Below are positions 58,805-64,000 of a stretch of 64,000 bases of DNA, one piece after another. This DNA comes from Bdellovibrio bacteriovorus (GTDB taxonomy: Bacteria; Bdellovibrionota; Bdellovibrionia; Bdellovibrionales; Bdellovibrionaceae): the NCBI RefSeq assembly GCF_001592735.1, contig NZ_LUKE01000001.1, positions 1-64,000 on the forward strand, given 5' to 3'. Each line of letters begins with the position of its first letter. The stretch's first letter is position 1. A model generated the notes under the pieces. That model searched no databases and was not told the origin of the DNA. It saw only the letters and a program-made list of their open reading frames with translations. Both the position numbers and the translations under genes were made by a program.

Positions 58805-59532
58805 TGCCACTTGAGCCCCACTCCCCACTGAGATCCGCGGCGCGTCTGGCCTTGATAGTCTTCAAGGTTTAAGTACAGATGGGCTTTTTTATAGACATAT
58901 GAAATCGTTATCGCGTAGGAGTTAAAGGGGTCAATAAATCCCACGTCTTCACGATTTTCACCCCCCGCCCAAGAAAGTTCGGCAGAATAGCGTTCATAAC
59001 GTGCACGGAAAAACTCTCGATGAGCATGATGCCAGCCACTATCATCGTAAAACCAGCTGCTATGGCCAAGGCTTAATTGCTCATTAATAAAATAAATGAT
59101 CTGGGGTTGATAGCTTTGAACCTCGCCAGTTTCGTATTTTCCGTAATGAAAACCCAGCGCCAAATCCCAATTGGTAAAATAAGACGTGTGCGGAATCATC
59201 GAAACCGAAGTTTGGGGACCCACCAAGGTGTCGTCATCAAACGCGCCCGCCAGTTCCACATAAGATTTGAGGTTATCAAAAACAACCGTATCCCCGATCA
59301 ACACGGCGTCGCGATAAAATCCGACTTCGCTGGTGTAATCACGACGGGCGTGCTCATAGCCCAGATAGAATTTATTTTTATCGCCTAGGTCCGTGTTTAC
59401 CAAAACTCTATGGCCGGATTCGTGATAAGTATTTCCATAATCGCCCTTAAAGTAAGACGTATCCACGGAAGTAAGTCCCGCCCGCGCGTGAAGTGACATC
59501 AGCAAAGAAAAAAGAAGCGCCATTATCTTCAT
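58798..59532 (-). CDS. YaiO-like outer-membrane beta-barrel protein
   Basis: 244 residues with a signal peptide (LFSLLMSLHARAG). Beta-strand-rich, with YLGYEHARRDYTSEVGFYRD, NWDLALGFHYGKYETGEVQS, ELSWAGGENREDVG and C-terminal VGLKWQW (aromatic end). Length and pattern fit the YaiO family of outer-membrane proteins. E. coli yaiO neighbours yaiP, a GT2 gene, matching the arrangement here. Probably forms the outer-membrane exit or anchor for the glycan made by the GT2 synthase. 4-base overlap with the CheY-like gene (ATGA). Confidence 0.75.
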   Translation of the reverse strand: MKIMALLFSLLMSLHARAGLTSVDTSYFKGDYGNTYHESGHRVLVNTDLGDKNKFYLGYEHARRDYTSEVGFYRDAVLIGDTVVFDNLKSYVELAGAFDDDTLVGPQTSVSMIPHTSYFTNWDLALGFHYGKYETGEVQSYQPQIIYFINEQLSLGHSSWFYDDSGWHHAHREFFRARYERYSAELSWAGGENREDVGFIDPFNSYAITISYVYKKAHLYLNLEDYQGQTRRGSQWGVGLKWQW

Positions 59533-59900
59533 GAACGGCCTATGACGACCTTCACCTTGGCTAAGATCAGCGGCAAGTTGTAGGGCTTGGTAAGGTGGTC
59601 TAAGGCGCCGATTTCTAAACTCTTTAAAGAAGCTTCCTCGGACTTATTGGAAGTTAAAACAATGGTGGGCGGCAGCACGTTTTTATCGCGCGCATGCCAG
59701 ATAAGTTCCACACCCGAAAGTCCGGGCATAGATATGTCCGTGATCAGAAGATCAAATTTATCTTGGCTTAAGTGCTTTTCAAAAGCCTCAAGGCCATCAT
59801 GAGCGCGAGTCACCTGATAGCCTGCGGATGTTAAGGCACGCTCTAAAATCATACCTTCAATTTGACTGTCTTCTGCAATTAGGATTTTCTTTGCGCCCAT
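59529..59900 (-). CDS. CheY-like single-domain response regulator
   Basis: 123 residues, receiver only: LIAEDSQIEGM acidic pocket, phosphoacceptor Asp55 in LLITDISMPGLSG, conserved Ser/Thr in IVLTSNK and Lys in HLTKPYNLP. No output domain, so it acts by protein contact or as a phosphate carrier. Second gene of the six-gene operon, 3 bases after the lipoprotein stop and overlapping the YaiO-like gene by 4. The HEAT protein, GT2 synthase or Hpt protein of the same operon are candidate partners. Confidence 0.93.
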   Translation of the reverse strand: MGAKKILIAEDSQIEGMILERALTSAGYQVTRAHDGLEAFEKHLSQDKFDLLITDISMPGLSGVELIWHARDKNVLPPTIVLTSNKSEEASLKSLEIGALDHLTKPYNLPLILAKVKVVIGRS

Positions 59901-59903
59901 ATC

Positions 59904-61232
59904 TCACCAATAAGAAGTTCCCCCGACAGTTCTATTTGTACTTGGAGAAAGCCACGTTGAGCCTCCACCCGTAAGAATATTCACCACCGGTGCTGTGACA
60001 AAATCTACAAGGGTTAAATTTAAATCCTTAACTAAGTTAGATAAAAGCGGCGGACTGACGCTCACGATTTTAAGGCCGCTCACACCCGACGCCACATAAA
60101 GCAGGTTGTTTCTAGCAAAAACGTGGTTCACCGAAATCCCAGAACCAAAACCGATTTTGCCCAAACGATTTAACGTTAAACTGTCACAACCATTGCTTAA
60201 GATATTAGCGTACTGCAAAGAATAAACCTGCACGCCGCCCTCACCGTTACCAGCATATAAAAGACCATTATCGATCGTGGCTGCATTCGTCACGTTACGT
60301 CCTGCGGGAACGGTGGCATCCGGATACGGAGTTTGCGTTTGTAAAACACGACCGTCGGTATTACACATAATCGAAAAACCACCATCACCAATAGCTGCCA
60401 CGGTGAAATACACACCCGACTGCAAAGTCCCTTTAGATTCCGGAATCGTCGCCCCGCCTAGCGCTTTTGATACAGTGGGCGCTGGAGTTTGTCCGGTTGC
60501 CGATGTCGAGAGCGCCGCAGGGTTGTAAGCCAAGACGCGACCATTTTGCGCACCTAAAACCAACAAAGCGTTGGTGAAGGTCGGCATCGAAAGAGCCCGA
60601 GAGTCATAAATATTACTTTGCCCCAAAACCGTGTAGTTCGTGTTATTAACGATCGAAAGACCGCCGTTGTCCCCGGTAGAAACAAAGATAAAATTACTGG
60701 TAACCAAAACGGCATTGGCCACGTAACTTGGCAAATACACCAAGGCCGCCTCCGTCGTTGGCAATCCCGTGAGTGGATTTAAGTTTAAAACACGTAAATA
60801 AGAAGGGGGATTGATGTTATCACCTTGCGCACCTACTAAATAAAGTCGACTGCCATTGATCGCCATCGCATTCACGTTATATCCCGTGTATGTGATTAAG
60901 CTTTTAGATTTTGGAAAATAGGGGTTTGAGATGTCGATAACTTCTAAAGCCCCAACACGTGTGCTTCCTTGAACGTTGTAAGACACGTAAGCAAAATTTC
61001 CGCTAACCAAAGTCTGCGTCGCACCTAAAGTTAAGCCATTCACGACCGGAGCTGGCGCTGTCCCAATCAGAGTCATAGACAGACTTAAAAGACCACTGGC
61101 ATTCACCAGATCAATCTTTGTGTTTTCAATTTGTATACGACCTGTATCAAGACTGCTATGCTCGCCCCAAAGCACCCCTGAACATCCCAAACTTAAACTT
61201 GCGATCGCAGCGATCAACGCTCGACGAATCAT
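59904..61232 (-). CDS. Lipoprotein with LVIVD-type beta-propeller repeats
   Basis: 442 residues from ATG 61232 (GAGGTGTC before it; an ATG four codons upstream is less well placed). Lipobox SLGCS. The mature part has about six repeats of the LVIVD pattern: YVSYNVQGSTRVGALEVIDI with NPYFPKSKS, LYLVGAQGDNINPPSYLRVL, FIFVSTGDNGGLSIVNN, and LYVASGVSGLKIVSVS near the end, expected to fold as a propeller on a membrane surface. First gene of the glycan operon. Role unknown; surface sensing or glycan binding is possible. Confidence 0.85.
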   Translation of the reverse strand: MIRRALIAAIASLSLGCSGVLWGEHSSLDTGRIQIENTKIDLVNASGLLSLSMTLIGTAPAPVVNGLTLGATQTLVSGNFAYVSYNVQGSTRVGALEVIDISNPYFPKSKSLITYTGYNVNAMAINGSRLYLVGAQGDNINPPSYLRVLNLNPLTGLPTTEAALVYLPSYVANAVLVTSNFIFVSTGDNGGLSIVNNTNYTVLGQSNIYDSRALSMPTFTNALLVLGAQNGRVLAYNPAALSTSATGQTPAPTVSKALGGATIPESKGTLQSGVYFTVAAIGDGGFSIMCNTDGRVLQTQTPYPDATVPAGRNVTNAATIDNGLLYAGNGEGGVQVYSLQYANILSNGCDSLTLNRLGKIGFGSGISVNHVFARNNLLYVASGVSGLKIVSVSPPLLSNLVKDLNLTLVDFVTAPVVNILTGGGSTWLSPSTNRTVGGTSYW

Positions 61233-61423
61233 TTGACACCTCATCTCGCATTTTTTATCGGTAAAACTTGTTTAGTAATGCAGGAACTGAAGAAATCTTG
61301 AACAGTGGTGAGTCTCGCAAACCATTTCTCGAAATGAAACAGAGGTAAAATATTAATTTCACTCATCCTTCTTATTAGCCATCCGATAAGTATTAAGCTG
61401 GACTCATCAGGGGAGAAGAACAA

Positions 61424-63355
61424 ATGCATAAAAGGCAAAAGTCTTTGTACGCTATCTTTTTGATCTTGCTGATGGTGCCTTTTCAAAACTGCGGACCTTC
61501 GTTTGAAGTCATTAAACAGTCCGACATGAATAGCGTGATGTCTGAAACCGATGTCCTAGTAAAAAAGGGCCAAGCCCTTTACGAAAAAAACTGCATGGGC
61601 TGCCACTCTCCCATGATTCAATCTACGAAAACAAATCGTTCAGCCACGAAAATCACTGAGGCCATTAATAACATTTCCCAAATGACTCATCTTAAGAGTT
61701 TAAGTGCAAGTGACATTCAAGCCATCGCCGTGGCTTTAGAGCGCCGTTCTGACGGAAATCCATTTACATGTCTGGCGGACCGATCCCCTTCCAACGATGC
61801 GCTTCGCCGCCTTTCGCGTGATGAATATCTCAACACCTTAAGTGATCTTTTTGAAGGGGCCGTGAGTTTAAGTGAACTGCAAGCTCAGGTGAATTTATTC
61901 CCGCTCGATGTAGGCGATGACGGTATGCCGTTTGATCGCGCGTCACGCACGGTGACTTCGGGTATCTTTAGTGCGCAAGTAAGCATCGCCGAAAAAGTGG
62001 GTGACTTGCTAGCGACGAATGCCACGAAAAGACAAAGAATCTATTCGGAATCTTGTTTCACGGCGAGCACGGTGACGGATGCCTGCGTAAATACCTTCGT
62101 CCAACGCTTTGGCAAAAAAGCCCTGCGCCGTCCAGTCACTGGTGGCGAGCAAAGTTTATTTCTAAATGCTTATCGCATTGGTGAAAATCACGCGGAGGGT
62201 TCACGCTATTTAACGCGTGTTTTGCTTTTGCATCCAAGCTTCCTCTATCACACTGAATTTAACGGCACTTTGGCCGAAGGAAAATCGGATCTTTATAATT
62301 TAAGTGCCTATGAGCTCGCCTCTCGTTTATCTTTTTTAATTACCGGCTCTATCCCTGATGCGGCTCTGACAGCCAAGGCGGATGATCAGTCGATTTTAAA
62401 AGCCGAAGTTTTATCTCAAGAAGCCACGCGGTTACTTGCGAGCAACAAAGCAAAATCAAGTTTTCGCCGCTTTTATCGCAAATACTTAGTGCTTGATAAC
62501 TTAAAAGCACCGACTTACTCCGCCGCTTTCAGAGAAAGCATTTCCACGTCAAACTTAAATGAAGACGCCGTCGAAGAAATGCTTTCATTCACGGACTATA
62601 TCACTTTGAATAATCGCCCCTTGCCTGAAATGCTCAACTCGCGCGTGGCTTTCGTTAAGTCGGCCAATCTTGCCAGCGTTTATGGTATTGCGCCCTCTTC
62701 CAGCGCCGATGGTCAAGTGACCTTGCCCGCCGGACGTGCGGGAATCATGACCCGTGTTGGATTTTTATTGTCAGGGAACGATACGACAAATCCTATTCAT
62801 CGCGGCTTTGTCACCAGAAGTTCTTTACTTTGTGATGAGATCGGCTCTCCCGATCCGACAAAACTTCCACCGGGATCTTTAGAACATCCGCCTCTGGATC
62901 CCAACTTAAGCACTCGTCAACGTTGGACCGTAAAAACATCAGCGCCCGCTTGTATCGGTTGCCACAGTCAAATCAATCCCCTGGGTTTTGCCTTAGAAGG
63001 CTTTGACGGTATGGGCCGCGCGCGCGCGCAAGAAACCGTGTTTAACTCTTCAGGCACGGTTATCGCCCGCATCCCGGTGGACACCAAAGTCAGCCCGAAT
63101 ATTGCTAGCGAAAGTGAACGCGGCGTTGATGGAGGCAGTGAATTGTCCGCCGCCGTGGCCGAAAGTCAAAAATTCAACGCCTGTTTTGTAAAAAAATGGC
63201 ATCAGTTTGCTATGCGCAAAAAAGTAGATCCACAAGATGGCTGCATGGCCTCACAACTTTATGAAGTTTTGCAGCGTCCTGACGGAACGCCTTTAGAAAT
63301 GATTAAGTCTTTGATCAATCACCCCAACTTCCGCCAACGCCGGCAGAGTCTGTAG
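61424..63355 (+). CDS. DUF1592/DUF1588/DUF1585 cytochrome-like lipoprotein
   Basis: 643 residues. Lipobox-like FQNCGP (Cys23). c-type haem motif CMGCH at about 58-62, another at the C-terminal third (CIGCHSQINPLG). Domain order follows the family: DUF1587-like LSRDEYLNTLSDLF, DUF1592-like RLSFLITGSIPDAAL, DUF1588-like RAGIMTRVGFLLSGNDTTNP plus TKLPPGSLEHPPL, DUF1585-like GCMASQLYEVLQRPDGTPLE. Such proteins are nearly always followed by a DUF1552 protein, as here. Function unknown; probably exported electron-transfer or oxidoreductase complex. GGGGAGAAG ribosome site. Confidence 0.92.
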   Translation: MHKRQKSLYAIFLILLMVPFQNCGPSFEVIKQSDMNSVMSETDVLVKKGQALYEKNCMGCHSPMIQSTKTNRSATKITEAINNISQMTHLKSLSASDIQAIAVALERRSDGNPFTCLADRSPSNDALRRLSRDEYLNTLSDLFEGAVSLSELQAQVNLFPLDVGDDGMPFDRASRTVTSGIFSAQVSIAEKVGDLLATNATKRQRIYSESCFTASTVTDACVNTFVQRFGKKALRRPVTGGEQSLFLNAYRIGENHAEGSRYLTRVLLLHPSFLYHTEFNGTLAEGKSDLYNLSAYELASRLSFLITGSIPDAALTAKADDQSILKAEVLSQEATRLLASNKAKSSFRRFYRKYLVLDNLKAPTYSAAFRESISTSNLNEDAVEEMLSFTDYITLNNRPLPEMLNSRVAFVKSANLASVYGIAPSSSADGQVTLPAGRAGIMTRVGFLLSGNDTTNPIHRGFVTRSSLLCDEIGSPDPTKLPPGSLEHPPLDPNLSTRQRWTVKTSAPACIGCHSQINPLGFALEGFDGMGRARAQETVFNSSGTVIARIPVDTKVSPNIASESERGVDGGSELSAAVAESQKFNACFVKKWHQFAMRKKVDPQDGCMASQLYEVLQRPDGTPLEMIKSLINHPNFRQRRQSL

Positions 63356-63365
63356 GAGATCCCAA

Positions 63366-64000
63366 ATGAAATACAATCCCATCACTCGCCGGTATTTTCT
63401 TAAAGGCCTAGGTTCTGCGGTTGTGTACTTGCCGATCTTGTCTTCCCTTTCTCCACGGGAAGCTTTCGCGCAAACCCGGGCTCACAGCCGCTTTATCGTG
63501 ATTGGACAAGATAACGGTTTTCATACGCCAAATTGGTTACCACCCACATCTAACAAATCACGCATGACTTTAAACGGAACCTTCCGCGAAATGCGCCTTA
63601 CAGATGTGACCGGTCCCCAAACTGGAGCTATTTCAAATATCTTAGGTCCTGAGTTTTCATCTTTAAGATCAAAAATGATGCTGCTTGAAAACTTAGACAC
63701 TGTTTGCCCCTGGACGCGGGGTCATCAAATGGCCACAATTTTATGTGGAAACTTCGGCCGTGTGTGGTCTGACGCCAAATATTTTGGACCGAGCATTGAT
63801 CGCGTGATGGCCAGATCCTCAAAAATTTACCCGACCGCTTCAAAAATTGATGGCCTGCACTTGCGTGTCGAGCAATTACAATCAGAACCTGAAATTGATT
63901 TATCCTGGGATTACCGCAACGGCCAGATGGTCTTCCCCACCGTCTATGATCAACCGCAAGCCGCCTTTGACGCGATCTTTGGCACCCAAACCACGGGCAA
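63366..64000 (+). CDS. DUF1552 twin-arginine exported protein (5' part, cut by window end)
   Basis: ATG at 63366, 10 bases after the previous stop; the frame is open to the end of the window (about 211 residues). N-terminus MKYNPITRRYFLKGLGSAVV is a twin-arginine signal (T-R-R-Y-F-L-K), so it is folded before export through TatABC; tatA is at 4771. Then FIVIGQDNGFHTPNWLPP, and ENLDTVCPWTRGHQMATIL, typical of DUF1552. Partner of the DUF1592-family lipoprotein upstream. A minus-strand frame at 63628-63843 is a shadow. Confidence 0.9.
   Translation, partial: MKYNPITRRYFLKGLGSAVVYLPILSSLSPREAFAQTRAHSRFIVIGQDNGFHTPNWLPPTSNKSRMTLNGTFREMRLTDVTGPQTGAISNILGPEFSSLRSKMMLLENLDTVCPWTRGHQMATILCGNFGRVWSDAKYFGPSIDRVMARSSKIYPTASKIDGLHLRVEQLQSEPEIDLSWDYRNGQMVFPTVYDQPQAAFDAIFGTQTTG

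Noticed and set aside
1-64000. tRNA, rRNA, CRISPR arrays and riboswitches
   Set aside because: Intergenic stretches were read for cloverleaf ends, repeat-spacer patterns and conserved riboswitch cores; none was convincing. Automated covariance-model scans could still find small RNAs.

Overview
The window looks like chromosome of a predatory deltaproteobacterium-like organism of the Bdellovibrio group (Bdellovibrionota). That assignment is an inference from gene content. It carries many exported proteins and sensor kinases, a full-length ABCC-type exporter, a mosaic adhesive-trimer-like fibre protein, secreted hydrolases, and an outer-membrane module resembling the Myxococcus gliding (Glt) machinery. 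No rRNA, tRNA or CRISPR array was seen. Coding is dense, with short gaps and many 1-8 base overlaps.

Layout. 0.1-2.7 kb: two-gene unit of an imelysin-family protein and a di-haem oxidoreductase. 2.9-3.3 kb: brnTA remnant (toxin broken, antitoxin intact). 3.3-5.6 kb: pdxH, a FKBP lipoprotein, tatA and a small exported protein. 5.6-8.1 kb: OmpR-type regulator and kinase pair, then a small exported protein. 8.1-10.2 kb: two coupled exported proteins of unknown function and an FMN reductase. 10.2-12.5 kb: an AT-rich decayed island holding a frameshifted exported-protein gene, a Tlde1-like (L,D-transpeptidase-fold) effector C-terminus coupled to a periplasmic protein that may be its immunity partner, an IS3-like remnant, and a second brnTA with a deleted toxin. 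12.5-16.2 kb: ABCC-like exporter. 16.3-20.4 kb: PAS kinase, Na+/H+ antiporter-like protein and secreted HNH/DUF1524 nuclease. 20.6-25.3 kb: OmpA lipoprotein, CsbD-like protein, Dps, ZIP transporter, GltS and a KhpA-like RNA-binding protein. 25.5-31.5 kb: exported protein glutaminase, hybrid kinase, truncated haemoglobin, Cys-rich protein and a double-NBD peptide ABC ATPase. 31.6-39.2 kb: outer-membrane module (large lipoprotein, two related beta-barrels, a TPR protein, a small periplasmic protein and an OmpA-barrel). 39.4-43.0 kb: lipoprotein plus a 1001-residue fibre protein. 42.9-47.1 kb: regulator, hybrid kinase with Hpt, flavoprotein. 47.2-54.2 kb: a mono-haem protein, a luciferase-like oxidoreductase, small unknowns, a PAS kinase, an SLT lytic enzyme and an RsbU-type phosphatase. 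54.4-55.9 kb: kinase. 56.0-61.2 kb: six-gene operon (LVIVD lipoprotein, CheY, YaiO-like barrel, HEAT protein, GT2 synthase, Hpt). 61.4-64.0 kb: DUF1592-family cytochrome-like lipoprotein and the start of its DUF1552 partner, cut by the window end.

How the genes work together. Two stretches look like undescribed or little-described systems. One is the six-gene operon at 56.0-61.2 kb, which reads as an envelope-glycan synthesis and export machine with its own phosphorelay parts. The other is the toxin graveyard at 10.2-12.5 kb, where antitoxin and immunity-like genes outlive their toxins. At least ten signalling proteins occur in the window (six kinases, three receiver proteins, one Hpt protein and one PP2C phosphatase), most without an adjacent partner.
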